64,000 bases of DNA from Hyphomicrobium_A sp036559705 (GCA_036559705.1 DATBSP010000073.1:14688-78687); one strand, 5' to 3'. Shown: positions 18,601 through 27,641, numbered from the stretch's first letter. The notes: generated by a model not told the origin, from the sequence alone. Program-made: numbers and translations.

Positions 18601-18625
18601 AACCCGACAATGGGCGCAAAGTTCC
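18601..18625 (-). promoter_or_regulatory. EcfG-type promoter variant (GGAAC-N16-GGTT)
   Basis: On the minus strand GGAAC (18625-18621), 16-nt spacer, GGTT (18604-18601), in front of the NepR-like gene. The -10 differs from CGTT in one base. Confidence 0.5.
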
Positions 18626-18666
18626 AACACTTGGTTTCATTGTGCGTTTACGGACCGGTTGGGCAA

Positions 18667-20745
18667 TTAGCGTGTGTCTGCGGCGGCGGATGTCTGCTGC
18701 GCGAGGATATGGACCGCCGGAATGTCGAGTGTCCAGGAGACCCCGCCGCGATCGAATATGAGGTTAGCTTCGCCCTGCAGGGCACGGGCGGTGAGCAGCT
18801 CGGTAACGACCTGACCAAAACCCTTGTGAGAGGGCAGGCTAACCTCTGGTCCTCCCTTCTCCGTCCAGCTCATACGCAGGCGGGCATCGTCGCTGCCATT
18901 GCCCGTCCGGGCCCAGCGGACCTCGACGCGGCCTTCCGGGACGGAAAGCGCGCCGTACTTGGCGGCGTTGGTGGAGAGCTCGTGAACAGCCAGACCGATG
19001 TTTTGCGCCGCTTCCGGCGTAACGATCAGCCACTGTCCTTCGATCGCAATCTGGCTGGCGTGCTGGTCGAGGTAATGACCGAGCTGCGACTTGACGAGCT
19101 CGGAGATCGACACGCCATGCCAGTCACGCTGCACCAACAGATCGTGTGAGGCGGCGAGAGCCTGCAGACGTCCCGAGAACCGCACCTCGAAATCGTTGAC
19201 GTCGCGGCTGGCGAGCTTCGTTTGGCGCGCCATCGCCTGGATCACAGCCAGCAGGTTCTTCGAGCGGTGGGTGACCTCTCGCATCAAAAGCTGGATGTGC
19301 TCCTCCCAGCGCTTGCGATCCGTGATGTCGCGGGCCGTGCCCGTCATCCGCACGGGGACCCCGTTAGCGAACTGCGCCCGCCCATTTGCCGCCACCCACC
19401 GCTCGACGCCGTCGCGCATGCCATTGACACGTTGCTCGACGTCGTACTCGACAGGCATCGCCGCATTTTGAGCACGCTCGATGGCGGCAAGCGTGGATTC
19501 GCGGTCGAGCGGATTGACCGCCGACACGAAGATATCGAAGGAGACGGGATCGTCGGGACCGAGACCCCACAGCTCGCGCATGCGCTGATCCCAGGTGAGC
19601 GTGCCGCCTTTCAAGTCCCAGTCCCAGGTGCCGGTGTCGGCGGAGGCGAGGGCCAACCGTAGCCGATCCTCGCTGGCGCGCAGAGAGCGCTCCATCAGCT
19701 GGCGGTTTTCGCTAGCCTTTGCCAACGCCTCGCCGACGGCGCGCACCTCGCGGATCGACGAGTCGATCGGCGCCACGGCCTCGCCGCGACCGAGCTCGCG
19801 CGCGCTTTCCATGAGGGCGCACACGGGATCGGAAATCTTGCGGCCGAAGAGATAAGCCAGCAGCGCCGACAAGAGCGCAAAGCTCACTGCCAGCGTGGCG
19901 ACGAGTGCCCACGAATGCACAATCGGCCGGTTGGCAATTGCCTCGGGCACGGAGGTTGATACCAGCCAGCCGGATTGCTGCGAATAGGTCGATGCGCGCA
20001 AGACCGGCTCGCCATCGGCATCGGTCGCTCGCCACAAGCCGGCGTGCGCCTCGCTGCCACCCCAGTGATCCTTCGGTAGCAGTTTGCCGACGTGCTTCTC
20101 AAAGTCCTTCGAGCGGGCGACGACAGTCCCTGTCTTGTCGGTGACGGTCGCTACCCAGCCGGGATCGAGCTTGGCAAGGTGGAAGATTTCGAGAATGCGT
20201 TGCGGATCGATGGAGGCAGTCAGCGCGTAGATCGTCTTGGCGCCGCGCTTCACCGGCACGCTGATGCTGAAAGTGGGCGCTTTGCCAGCCATGACGCCGG
20301 GACGAACGTCCGACACCTGCGACTTGCCGGATTGGATGACCTCTTTCCAGTCGCCGGAGGTTGGTGGCGGCAGATCGGCGCCCCACGGCGCGAGCGTGTT
20401 GAGGACTTGCTTGCCGCTGCGGCTTGTAAGGACGATCTGGTTGCCGCTTACCTCCTGCGCCGCAATCGCCTGACTGTAAAATGCCTTGAGGTCGCCGTCG
20501 GTAAGCGCCGGGGAGGAGGCTAGAGCGTTGAGCGTCGTCGTCGTCGCCGCGAGCTCACGATCAATCGCCAGCGCGACGGCGCCGACGACATCGTTGATTT
20601 CGCGCTCCATGGCGACCCGCTCAAGCGAAGCCGAGCGCACGATCATCAATCCGCTGAAGACCAGTGCGGGAATGAGCAATGCTGCGCTGTAGAGCAGGAA
20701 TTGGGCCTGAATGGACCACCCGCCCTGACGTACCCGTTCACGCAT
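18667..20745 (-). CDS. Membrane sensor HWE-family histidine kinase (Cache-PAS-HWE)
   Basis: A 692-residue inner-membrane kinase. Membrane helix at residues 15-37, a periplasmic Cache-type ligand domain to about 270, second membrane helix (WALVATLAVSFALLSALLAY), a PAS domain around 355-480 (TWDWDLKGGTLTWDQRMREL), and the HWE kinase core. The phospho-accepting His is in EVTHRSKNLLAVIQAMARQ; the N-box is AVHELSTNAAKYGAL; the WTEKGG motif is the HWE hallmark. Such kinases feed phosphoryl groups to PhyR. It has its own EcfG-type promoter and is divergent from csbD, so it is probably a regulator within the general stress response. Confidence 0.92.
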   Translation of the reverse strand: MRERVRQGGWSIQAQFLLYSAALLIPALVFSGLMIVRSASLERVAMEREINDVVGAVALAIDRELAATTTTLNALASSPALTDGDLKAFYSQAIAAQEVSGNQIVLTSRSGKQVLNTLAPWGADLPPPTSGDWKEVIQSGKSQVSDVRPGVMAGKAPTFSISVPVKRGAKTIYALTASIDPQRILEIFHLAKLDPGWVATVTDKTGTVVARSKDFEKHVGKLLPKDHWGGSEAHAGLWRATDADGEPVLRASTYSQQSGWLVSTSVPEAIANRPIVHSWALVATLAVSFALLSALLAYLFGRKISDPVCALMESARELGRGEAVAPIDSSIREVRAVGEALAKASENRQLMERSLRASEDRLRLALASADTGTWDWDLKGGTLTWDQRMRELWGLGPDDPVSFDIFVSAVNPLDRESTLAAIERAQNAAMPVEYDVEQRVNGMRDGVERWVAANGRAQFANGVPVRMTGTARDITDRKRWEEHIQLLMREVTHRSKNLLAVIQAMARQTKLASRDVNDFEVRFSGRLQALAASHDLLVQRDWHGVSISELVKSQLGHYLDQHASQIAIEGQWLIVTPEAAQNIGLAVHELSTNAAKYGALSVPEGRVEVRWARTGNGSDDARLRMSWTEKGGPEVSLPSHKGFGQVVTELLTARALQGEANLIFDRGGVSWTLDIPAVHILAQQTSAAADTR

Positions 20746-20842
20746 TGGACGAATACGCTTTGCTTTGCATCAGTTGTCCGGACCCCATCCCCATGGCCGA
20801 TCTCGCGCTAACGGCTGGCTCCGCGCGGGTAGAGTCAGGTCG

Positions 20843-20867
20843 AACGCCCCGCCCGCAACCGGGTTCC
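20843..20867 (-). promoter_or_regulatory. EcfG-type promoter for HWE kinase 1 (GGAAC-N16-CGTT)
   Basis: Minus strand GGAAC (20867-20863), 16-nt spacer, CGTT (20846-20843), 98 bp before the kinase start. Confidence 0.75.
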
Positions 20868-20923
20868 GCGCTGCAGCAACGAATGGCTAAGAATGCGCGT
20901 GGGGGTTTGCAGGACCCGGGTTA

Positions 20924-20948
20924 GGAACTTTCAACTTGGCCAGCCGTT
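20924..20948 (+). promoter_or_regulatory. EcfG-type promoter for csbD (GGAAC-N16-CGTT)
   Basis: GGAAC at 20924-20928, 16-nt spacer, CGTT at 20945-20948, ending 38 bp before the ATG. It is back to back with the promoter of HWE kinase 1. Confidence 0.8.
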
Positions 20949-20986
20949 TGCCTCTATTCACACGAAACCGCATAGGGAGACGAAAC

Positions 20987-21184
20987 ATGAACTGGGATCG
21001 CGTCAGCGGTAACTGGAAGCAGTTTCGCGGCAAGGTGAAGGAGCAATGGGGCAAGCTCACCGATGATGAGCTGGACCAGATCAACGGCAACCGCGAGCAG
21101 CTCGAAGGCAAGATTCAGGAGCGTTACGGCATTGCCAAAGATGTTGCCAAGAAGCAGCTCGACGAAGCCTTGAACCGCTGGTAA
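20987..21184 (+). CDS. CsbD family stress-response protein
   Basis: A 65-residue hydrophilic protein beginning MNWDRVSGNWKQFRGKVKEQ and containing WGKLTDDELDQINGNREQLE, which is the CsbD family almost in full. These small proteins are abundant in general stress and stationary phase in both Gram-positive and Gram-negative bacteria, though no biochemical activity is known. AGGGAGA gives a strong ribosome-binding site. The EcfG-type promoter just upstream fits a general-stress role. The frame is open upstream to 20936 but the family start is ATG 20987. Confidence 0.93.
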   Translation: MNWDRVSGNWKQFRGKVKEQWGKLTDDELDQINGNREQLEGKIQERYGIAKDVAKKQLDEALNRW

Positions 21185-21305
21185 GGGCGCCCTTTGAAGG
21201 ACGGCCCAACCTGTCTCCGGCGGCCGGTCTTCAGGGGTTTTGGCCTGCGACAACGAGAGAATTCTCGTGCTGCGGGCCTATTGTGCTGCGGCGGGATTCT
21301 GCAGC

Positions 21306-21330
21306 GGAACTTATAAGCGAATTGGACGTT
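21306..21330 (+). promoter_or_regulatory. EcfG-type promoter for nepR-ecfG (GGAAC-N16-CGTT)
   Basis: GGAAC at 21306-21310, 16-nt spacer, CGTT at 21327-21330, 110 bp before nepR. This would make ecfG autoregulated, as known in related species. Confidence 0.8.
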
Positions 21331-21440
21331 GTTGAGCCTTAGGAGCGGGATGATATGGTCCGCCCCCGCATAAGCCCCTGGTCCGCGGCCAGGGCCGGGA
21401 GTGCGAGAACGACCTAAAAAGGGAGGCGGGAGGGCCGCTG

Positions 21441-21773
21441 ATGTCCGAGGAGAAGAAGATCTCTTGGGGAAAGGCATACGATGCCAGCGCCCGCCAGGAG
21501 TTGAAGCAGGCCGTCCCGCCCATCGAGACCGCAGCAGGCGCTGCCCGGGACACCGTCGAGGGGGCAGATGACGGCGCCGACAGCGAGGCGCGTCGCGCCC
21601 GTCTTCAGCACGTTCTGCCGGGCATTTTAGGTAAGCAGCTACGCGCCGCCTACGGCGAGCTGCTCAACGCCCCGGTGCCCGACGCCATTAGCGATCTCAT
21701 CAAGAAACTGGAAAGCGCACAGCCCGGCAAGCCGGCCGCAACCAAGGCCGGCGATGAGGGGAGTAGTACGTGA
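21441..21773 (+). CDS. nepR: Anti-sigma factor NepR
   Basis: A 110-residue protein whose core HVLPGILGKQLRAAYGELLN and VPDAISDLIKKLESAQ carry the two NepR helices that clamp the sigma factor; the flanks are acidic and disordered. Under stress, phosphorylated PhyR takes NepR away from EcfG. The gene is immediately upstream of ecfG, with the stop TGA overlapping the ecfG GTG start (GTGA), the usual alphaproteobacterial order. The N-terminal part (residues 1-50) is longer than in many NepR proteins. Confidence 0.88.
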   Translation: MSEEKKISWGKAYDASARQELKQAVPPIETAAGAARDTVEGADDGADSEARRARLQHVLPGILGKQLRAAYGELLNAPVPDAISDLIKKLESAQPGKPAATKAGDEGSST

Positions 21774-22333
21774 GCGGTCGCGCACCCGACAACACACTTC
21801 GCGACGACCTGGTCGCTGCCATTCCGAACATGCGCGCGTTCGCCATATCGCTGTGCGGCAATCGCGACCGCGCCGACGATTTGGTCCAGGAGGCGCTTGT
21901 AAAGGCCTGGAACCACCTTGATTCCTTCGAGGTCGGCACGAACCTCAAGGCGTGGCTCTTCACCATCCTGCGCAACGCCTACTTCTCGGAGCTACGCAAG
22001 ACCAAGCGAGAGATCGCCGATAGCGAAGGCCAACTTGCGGCGCGGCTCTCGGTGCCCGCCGAGCAGCAGGGTCACCTCGATTTGCTCGATCTCAATCGCG
22101 CGCTGTCCAAACTGCCGCCCGACCAGCGCGAGGCGCTCATCCTGGTCGGCGCCGAAGGCTTTTCGTATGAGGACGCAGCTGCCATCTCGGGGTGCGCCGT
22201 CGGCACTGTGAAGAGCCGCGTCAACCGCGCCCGCTCCCGCCTCAACGAGCTGATGACCTCCCCGCCGGCCGAGCAGCCGAAGGCAAACCCTGATGCCGCC
22301 CCACCGCGCTCGCGCACGGCCCGCGCTGTCTAA
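21770..22333 (+). CDS. ecfG: General stress response ECF sigma factor EcfG
   Basis: A 187-residue ECF sigma factor. Region 2 spans NMRAFAISLCGNRDRADDLV, with KAWLFTILRNAYFSELRK at 2.4. Region 4 has LPPDQREALILVGAEGFSYE and the helix-turn-helix CAVGTVKSRVNRARSRL. The sequence GFSYEDAAAISGCAVGTVKS is the form seen in ECF15 (EcfG) sigma factors. GTG start overlaps the nepR stop. Downstream, a bidirectional terminator separates it from the convergent phyR. Expected target promoters (GGAAC-N16/17-CGTT) are found throughout 8-24 kb. Confidence 0.94.
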   Translation: MSGRAPDNTLRDDLVAAIPNMRAFAISLCGNRDRADDLVQEALVKAWNHLDSFEVGTNLKAWLFTILRNAYFSELRKTKREIADSEGQLAARLSVPAEQQGHLDLLDLNRALSKLPPDQREALILVGAEGFSYEDAAAISGCAVGTVKSRVNRARSRLNELMTSPPAEQPKANPDAAPPRSRTARAV

Positions 22334-22362
22334 GTCCGATCCCTCAGAGCAGGTTAAAGAAA

Positions 22363-22385
22363 AAGGCGGGCCAGAAGCCCGCCTT
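22363..22385. terminator. Bidirectional terminator between ecfG and phyR
   Basis: Stem AAGGCGGGC / GCCCGCCTT with loop CAGAA, flanked by A-rich and T-containing sequence. It suits both convergent transcripts. Confidence 0.8.
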
Positions 22386-22409
22386 GCACTTGGTCATCGC
22401 CTCGGTTTG

Positions 22410-23225
22410 TCAGACAGTTGCAACCTGCGCATCCGGTCGGTGTGCCTTGTAGTCGAAGAACAAGGCCTGACTGATCACTGCCTGGACCGTTTCAGTGCGG
22501 AACGGCTTGTTCACGAGGAACGTCGGCTCCGGTCTGTGGCCGGTGAGGAGGCGCTCCGGATAGGCGGTGATGAAGATGACGGGAACGTCGAACGACTGCA
22601 GGATCTCGTTTACGGCCTCAAGGCCGGAGCTGCCGTCGGCGAGCTGGATGTCGGCCAACACTAGCCCAGGCTTGTGCTTCCTGAATGCCGCGACGGCCTC
22701 GGTGTGCGTGCGAGCCGTCTCGCAGACGTCGTGGCCAAGGCCGGTGACCAGATCGGCGAGGTCGAGGGCAATCATCGGCTCGTCCTCAATGATGAGGACG
22801 TTGGTCGCAACTTGGTCGGCGATCTCGGAGGCAGCCTGATCGACCAGCGCCTTCACCTCGGTTTCGTTAGTCTTCAAGACTTTCGCGGTATCGGAGGTTG
22901 AGAACTCCTCGACCGCCATGAGCAGGAATGCCTGGCGCGCCCGCGGCGTGATCGCTTCAAGCTTGCGGTCGGCGGCGGCCAGCCGCTCGGAGACCGGCGT
23001 CTCATACCTCTTCTGGTTCAAGCGCACCGAGTTCCATACGTCGAGAAAGCTCCTGTAGGTCGCGACCCGCGGCTCAAGGTCGACAGGGAACATCGACGGC
23101 TCTGCCGCAATCGCCTCGAGCATGGCGACGACGTACGCGTCGCCGCTCTCCTGGCTGCCGGACAGAACGCGTGCAAAGCGCCGCAGATAGGGCAACTGTG
23201 GCGCGATGATTTCTGAAATGGACAT
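22410..23225 (-). CDS. phyR: Stress response anti-anti-sigma regulator PhyR
   Basis: A 271-residue two-domain protein. The N-terminal half mimics an ECF sigma factor (LPYLRRFARVLSGSQESGDA, then TPRARQAFLLMAVEEFSTSD and AKVLKTNETEVKALVDQA) and binds NepR once exposed. The C-terminal receiver has the acidic pocket in VLIIEDEPMIALDLADLV, the phospho-Asp in LVLADIQLADGSSG, VIFITAYPE and the conserved Lys in VNKPFR. ATG 23225 follows AAGGGGAGATC. An EcfG-type promoter lies about 50 bp upstream. Phosphorylation, probably via the HWE kinases on either side, triggers partner switching. Confidence 0.95.
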   Translation of the reverse strand: MSISEIIAPQLPYLRRFARVLSGSQESGDAYVVAMLEAIAAEPSMFPVDLEPRVATYRSFLDVWNSVRLNQKRYETPVSERLAAADRKLEAITPRARQAFLLMAVEEFSTSDTAKVLKTNETEVKALVDQAASEIADQVATNVLIIEDEPMIALDLADLVTGLGHDVCETARTHTEAVAAFRKHKPGLVLADIQLADGSSGLEAVNEILQSFDVPVIFITAYPERLLTGHRPEPTFLVNKPFRTETVQAVISQALFFDYKAHRPDAQVATV

Positions 23226-23276
23226 GATCTCCCCTTTATAGTCCGCCCGCTGGTCGATGTCTTCGCAACCCGCACA

Positions 23277-23301
23277 AACGCTCAACTCTGAGAAAAGTTC
23301 C
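23277..23301 (-). promoter_or_regulatory. EcfG-type promoter for phyR (GGAAC-N16-CGTT)
   Basis: Minus strand GGAAC (23301-23297), 16-nt spacer, CGTT (23280-23277), 52 bp before the phyR ATG. Confidence 0.8.
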
Positions 23302-23399
23302 GATGGCCATGCGGCATGCATCAATAGCATGGTCGTTGAAATCGGCTATGCTTTTGAAGAATATGACATTAAATTCGGATGCGCGGACCCTGGGCGCCC

Positions 23400-23573
23400 C
23401 TAGCCGCGGCGGAGCATACCGCCGATGAACGATAGAACGACGAGGATTATCGCGACCCAGAACAGGATGCGGGCGCCGTCCGTCGCCACACCGGCGACGC
23501 CGCCAAATCCGAGAAAAGCAGCGACGAGGGCGATGATAAGAAAGATAACGGCCCAGTAGAGAAGATTACCCAT
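23400..23573 (-). CDS. DUF1328 small membrane protein
   Basis: A 57-residue protein, MGNLLYWAVIFLIIALVAAF at the start and LFWVAIILVVLSFIGGMLRR near the end, with two membrane helices joined by a Gly-rich loop (GFGGVAGVATDGA). This is the DUF1328/YtjA family, often found beside csbD-type and other stress genes in proteobacteria. Function unknown. An EcfG-like motif with GGTT at -10 lies about 45 bp upstream. The gene is short enough to be missed by length cut-offs. Confidence 0.9.
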   Translation of the reverse strand: MGNLLYWAVIFLIIALVAAFLGFGGVAGVATDGARILFWVAIILVVLSFIGGMLRRG

Positions 23574-23618
23574 GATTTCCTCGCATCTTGAAGGCCGCTA
23601 GCGGCGTTGTTGTTATGA

Positions 23619-23643
23619 AACCTAACTGTGCGTCGTTGGTTCC
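23619..23643 (-). promoter_or_regulatory. EcfG-type promoter variant for the DUF1328 gene (GGAAC-N16-GGTT)
   Basis: Minus strand GGAAC (23643-23639), 16-nt spacer, GGTT (23622-23619), 46 bp before the ATG. Confidence 0.55.
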
Positions 23644-23754
23644 GGCTTGCTAGCGTCCACGCCAATCCGAAAGAGGCCCCCAAGTCGATGTAGGACTAGG
23701 AAGACGATTCGAACATCGCGACGCCCACCTCGAACACCGTTAGCAGCGCCGGCA

Positions 23755-25602
23755 ATGCCACCCTCCACAATCAACGAAATGAAGAAGCGCATCGACGACT
23801 TCGACTGGGGCTCCACTCCCGTCGGGCCGCGGGACACTTGGCCTACGTGCCTCAAGTGCGCCGTCGACATCGTCACCGCATCGCCAGTCCCAATGGTGCT
23901 GCTATGGGGCGCTGACGGCATCATGATCTATAACGACAGCTATGCCGCCTTCGCGGGATCGCGTCACCCAAAGCTGCTTGGTATGCCGGTTCTCGAGGGA
24001 TGGGCGGAGGTTGCCGACTTCAATCGCCGCGTCTTGCAGACAGCTCTCGCCGGTGAATCGATGTCGTTCCGCGACAAGCATTTTAGCTTGAAGCGGCGCG
24101 GCGTCCCCGAGGACGTTTGGACCAACCTCGACTACAGTTCGGTGCGTGACGACACCGGCAAGCCTGCCGGCGTCCTCGCCATTGTCGTCGATACGACGCC
24201 GTGGGTGCACGCCGAGCGTGCGCAGCGCGAGAGTGAATCGCGCTTCCGGACGTTGGCGGACAACATCGCCGCGTTCGCCTGGATGGCCGACGAGGCGGGC
24301 AACATCTACTGGTACAACAAGCGCTGGTTCGACTACACGGGGCTGCCGTTCGACGAGCCCAAGCAGTGGGGATGGCCGCCGTTGCAGCATCCCGATCACG
24401 CCGACCGCGTCATGGAGAAGATCAACCGCTGCCTGACGACAGGTGAGGTTTGGGAGGACACTTTCCCGCTGAAGGGCCGCGACGGCATCTATCGCTGGTT
24501 CCTATCGCGCGCCATGCCGATACGCGACGACGCCGGCAACGTCATCCGCTGGTTCGGAACCAACACAGACATCACCGAGCACCTCGAGGAAGCCGAACGC
24601 AACGCGCAACTCGCGACGATCGTCGCCACCTCGGCGGACGGCATCATCTCGATGTCGACCGACGGCATCATTCAAACGTGGAACCCCGGCGCCGAACGCA
24701 TGTTCGGCTATACGGCCGACGAAGTGATCGGACAGTCGGAGCGGCTCCTGTTCGCCGAAGACGCCGGCGCGGAGTTTGAGGAAAAGTACCGTCACCTGCG
24801 CCACGGCGAGCACGTACTGCGCGACACCGTCCGACGCCGCAAGGACGGCAGCATGCTCGATGTTGCCATAAACGTCGCGCCGATGCGGCGACCGGACGGC
24901 AGGATCTTCGGCGTCTCCGCCATCTTCCGCGATATCACCGAGCGCAAGGGCGATGAGAAGCATCTGCGCATGGTGATGCGTGAGCTGTCACACCGTACCA
25001 AGAACCTGCTGGCGGTGATCGTCGCCATGGTGCGGCAGACGGCACGCAGCACTACCGACGTTGCCGCGCTACAGTCGCAGCTCATCCAGCGGCTGCATAG
25101 CCTTTCGGCTTCGCACGACCTTCTCGTTGCCGAGGATTGGACCGGTGCCTCGCTGGAGGAGCTGATCCACGCCGTGCTGCAGCCGTTCATCGGCAATTCG
25201 TCGGAGGCAGTGGTCTGCCGCGGGCAGCCCGTGTTCGTCAACGCCACGGCGGCGCAGAACCTCGGCCTCGCCCTGCACGAGCTCGCCACCAATGCCGCAA
25301 AGTACGGCGCCCTGTCCACTTCGGCCGGCCGCGTGCGCGTCACGTGGGGATTCGAGCCCGACGACAGCGGCACGTTGCGTCTGGTGCTTCGCTGGGAGGA
25401 ACGCGGCGGCCCGAAAGTTGAGCCGCCGGCGATCAAGGGCTTCGGCCATGTCGTCATCGAGCGCGTCGCCGGCCAAGCGCTGAACGCCAGCGTCAGTTAC
25501 GACTTCCCGCCCGAGGGCGTGCGCTGGTCCATCGCCATGCCGCTGGAGTTCGTGGTGCGTTGGCGCAGCACAGCTGCGGAAGCCGCCCCGGCAGCGGGCT
25601 GA
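23755..25602 (+). CDS. Cytosolic PAS-domain HWE-family histidine kinase
   Basis: A 615-residue kinase with no membrane helix. Three PAS-like domains come in order: about residues 20-160 (WGADGIMIYNDSYAAFAGSR), 175-290 (FAWMADEAGNIYWYNKRWFD) and 295-415 (ADGIISMSTDGIIQTWNPGA). The kinase core follows, with the phospho-accepting His in ELSHRTKNLLAVIVAMVRQ, N-box LHELATNAAKYGAL and the LRWEERGGP motif. It is a probable second phosphodonor to PhyR, sensing a cytosolic signal, in contrast to the membrane kinase at 18667. Start ATG 23755 is tentative; ATG 23779 is possible. No EcfG motif upstream. Confidence 0.9.
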   Translation: MPPSTINEMKKRIDDFDWGSTPVGPRDTWPTCLKCAVDIVTASPVPMVLLWGADGIMIYNDSYAAFAGSRHPKLLGMPVLEGWAEVADFNRRVLQTALAGESMSFRDKHFSLKRRGVPEDVWTNLDYSSVRDDTGKPAGVLAIVVDTTPWVHAERAQRESESRFRTLADNIAAFAWMADEAGNIYWYNKRWFDYTGLPFDEPKQWGWPPLQHPDHADRVMEKINRCLTTGEVWEDTFPLKGRDGIYRWFLSRAMPIRDDAGNVIRWFGTNTDITEHLEEAERNAQLATIVATSADGIISMSTDGIIQTWNPGAERMFGYTADEVIGQSERLLFAEDAGAEFEEKYRHLRHGEHVLRDTVRRRKDGSMLDVAINVAPMRRPDGRIFGVSAIFRDITERKGDEKHLRMVMRELSHRTKNLLAVIVAMVRQTARSTTDVAALQSQLIQRLHSLSASHDLLVAEDWTGASLEELIHAVLQPFIGNSSEAVVCRGQPVFVNATAAQNLGLALHELATNAAKYGALSTSAGRVRVTWGFEPDDSGTLRLVLRWEERGGPKVEPPAIKGFGHVVIERVAGQALNASVSYDFPPEGVRWSIAMPLEFVVRWRSTAAEAAPAAG

Positions 25603-25786
25603 GACCGCGGTCCACGTTTTGAGAGCTTCAGTCGACCACCGTGCCGCTTTTGGCGGCTTGGCGGCACGTCGATAGTGTCATTCGTCCGGCCGATTGCTGC
25701 CGACGCGATGCGTCAAATGCGCGTGAGGTGCTTGTCCATCCGCGGACTACAGATACATCTCAAGCAGGATACCGCCAGAGATCGAC

Positions 25787-26194
25787 ATGACCCATCCCAA
25801 AGCGCCCGGCGTTGCGCTGAGCATCACCGAGGCCATGATCCGCCAGCTTGTCGACGCGTTCTACACCAAGGTTCGCGCCGACGCCGTGCTTGGCCCGGTT
25901 TTCGAGGCGAAGATCGACAACTGGGACCAGCATCTCGCCAAGCTGACTGACTTCTGGTCCTCGATCGTCCTAATGAGCGGCCGCTACAAGGGGCGCCCGA
26001 TGCCCGTGCACGCCGCCATCCCGGAAATCTCTGGCGAGCATTTCGCACGCTGGCTGCAGCTGTTTGGCGAGACGGCGACGGCAGTATGCCCGCCGCAGGC
26101 TGCCGACCTGTTCAACGATAGAGCGAGGCGCATTGCGCAATCACTGAAGGCCGGGATCGCCCTCGCCCGTGGAGACTGCGCGGCCGCTCTTTGA
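25787..26194 (+). CDS. Group III truncated haemoglobin
   Basis: A 135-residue globin. Key features are the proximal region SGRYKGRPMPVHAAIP, the group III pattern with His in MPVHA, and DFWSSIVLMSG with the preceding aromatic cluster (Phe/Tyr in VDAFYTKVRAD and LGPVFEA). The helix order fits the two-over-two truncated globins of group III, whose role in oxygen or peroxide/NO chemistry remains unsettled. Cytosolic. The next gene (eamA) is convergent and its stop is about 20 bp away; no shared operon. Confidence 0.9.
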   Translation: MTHPKAPGVALSITEAMIRQLVDAFYTKVRADAVLGPVFEAKIDNWDQHLAKLTDFWSSIVLMSGRYKGRPMPVHAAIPEISGEHFARWLQLFGETATAVCPPQAADLFNDRARRIAQSLKAGIALARGDCAAAL

Positions 26195-26215
26195 CGCCGC
26201 GCCCACCAAATCGGG

Positions 26216-27136
26216 TCAGACAACCGTGCTGGGCTCTGCGCGCACGCGCCGCGGCGCGGTCAGCCTCGGCCACATGAGATTGACGAAGAGACCGAGCAGC
26301 ACGAGCGCCGTCGCTTCTAATTTCCAGGGCTGCAGCGCCTCGCCCAGCCAAATCGCCGAAGCGGCGAGGCCGAACACGGGCACCAGCAGCGACATGGGCG
26401 CGATGGAAGCAACGGGATAGCGCGCCAGTAGCCAGCCCCACACCGCGTAACCGAACAGCGTGTTGCCGATCGCTTGCCACAAGACCGCGGCCCAGGTCGC
26501 TGCATCAGCTTGCGCGAAGCCATCGCGTATGGCCGGCCAGCCTTCAAACAGGAGCGAAGCGGCGAGAAGCGGGGGAATGGAGAATAGGCTCGCCCACACG
26601 ACATACCCCAGCATGTCTGCTTCCGGCGAGCTGCGTATCACCATGTTGCTCAAGGCCCAACACAGGGCTGCGGCCAGAACGAGTGCCAGACCCAGTGGCG
26701 TCGTGCTTGCGTCCGTATGCACCATGATCAGTGCCAGCCCGGCGACAGTAACCGTCAGCGCCACGAATTGGAAAGGACGCACACGCTCGCCGTTCTGGTA
26801 AGCGGCAAACGCGACGGTGAAGAAGACTTGCGTCTGCACGACCAGCGAGGCCAGTGCCGGCGTGATGTGGCCATTCATGGCGATGAAGAGGATGCCGAAC
26901 TGACCTAGTCCGATGAAAAGTCCGTAGGCGGCGAGATTGCGCCACGGCACCTCCGGGCGCCTGATGAGCAGCACGGCCGGAAACAGCGCGGCGGTGAAGC
27001 GCAAGGCCGCAAACATCAGCGGTGGCAGATGCTCCAGCCCGATATGAATGACGACGAAGTTGGAGCCCCACACTGCCATGACGGCGACGGCGAGCAACGC
27101 ATGGCGCAGCGAGACGTTGTCGGGGCGAACAGTCAT
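26216..27136 (-). CDS. eamA: EamA-type DMT exporter (O-acetylserine/cysteine exporter-like)
   Basis: A 306-residue inner-membrane protein with ten predicted helices in two EamA repeats. The motifs VWGSNFVVIHIGLEHLPPLM, TPALASLVVQTQVFFTVAFA and SIAPMSLLVPVFGLAASAIW are very close to what I recall of E. coli EamA, which exports O-acetylserine and cysteine; substrate here is inferred from that likeness only. It is divergent from a MocR-type regulator, with a DUF983 gene between. A CysB-like regulator lies nearby at 29199, which also fits a sulphur/cysteine theme. Confidence 0.8.
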   Translation of the reverse strand: MTVRPDNVSLRHALLAVAVMAVWGSNFVVIHIGLEHLPPLMFAALRFTAALFPAVLLIRRPEVPWRNLAAYGLFIGLGQFGILFIAMNGHITPALASLVVQTQVFFTVAFAAYQNGERVRPFQFVALTVTVAGLALIMVHTDASTTPLGLALVLAAALCWALSNMVIRSSPEADMLGYVVWASLFSIPPLLAASLLFEGWPAIRDGFAQADAATWAAVLWQAIGNTLFGYAVWGWLLARYPVASIAPMSLLVPVFGLAASAIWLGEALQPWKLEATALVLLGLFVNLMWPRLTAPRRVRAEPSTVV

Positions 27137-27148
27137 CACGCGGCGCGT

Positions 27149-27535
27149 CTAGGAGACACGTTGCTGTGCGGCGCTCACGATGGCCCGCTGCGGTCCAAAC
27201 CCATGCATGCCGAGATACCATTGCATCGCGACGATCGTGCCTTTGACGGGCTGCAGCAGCGCCAAGCTCAAGGCAATGGCGAGCGGGAACCATAGAGCAA
27301 TGTGCACCCAGATGTCGGGGGCAAAGTTCGTCTCGACCCACAGCAGCAGGCCGATGACGATGTGGCCGACGATCGACATGACGATGTAGGCGGGCATGTC
27401 GTCGGCACGGTGATGATAAAGCTCCTCACCGCAGACCTTGCACGTGTCCTTGACCTTGAGAAATTTGCGGAACAGCTGGCCTTCCCCGCAATTGGGACAC
27501 TTGCACGTCGCCCCACGCAGCAGGGCGGTCGGCAT
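27149..27535 (-). CDS. DUF983 family membrane protein
   Basis: A 128-residue protein with an N-terminal zinc-ribbon-like pair CKCPNCGEGQLFRKFLKVKD and CKVCGEEL, followed by two or three membrane helices (YIVMSIVGHIVIGLLLWVET and ALWFPLAIALSLALLQPV) and the closing KGTIVAMQWYLGMHG segment. This is the DUF983 family, in many alphaproteobacteria found close to cytochrome oxidase assembly genes but not here. It reads into eamA with a 12-bp gap and is likely in the same transcript. Function unknown. Confidence 0.88.
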   Translation of the reverse strand: MPTALLRGATCKCPNCGEGQLFRKFLKVKDTCKVCGEELYHHRADDMPAYIVMSIVGHIVIGLLLWVETNFAPDIWVHIALWFPLAIALSLALLQPVKGTIVAMQWYLGMHGFGPQRAIVSAAQQRVS

Positions 27536-27641
27536 ATCGTCGGCTCGAAAGCGGTCATCTCGTCACCGTCGTTAAAGGTTGGGCGCCTTGGAAGCTAGGG
27601 GGGATTGTATGGCCCCGCAATGCGCTATATGACACGCTTGT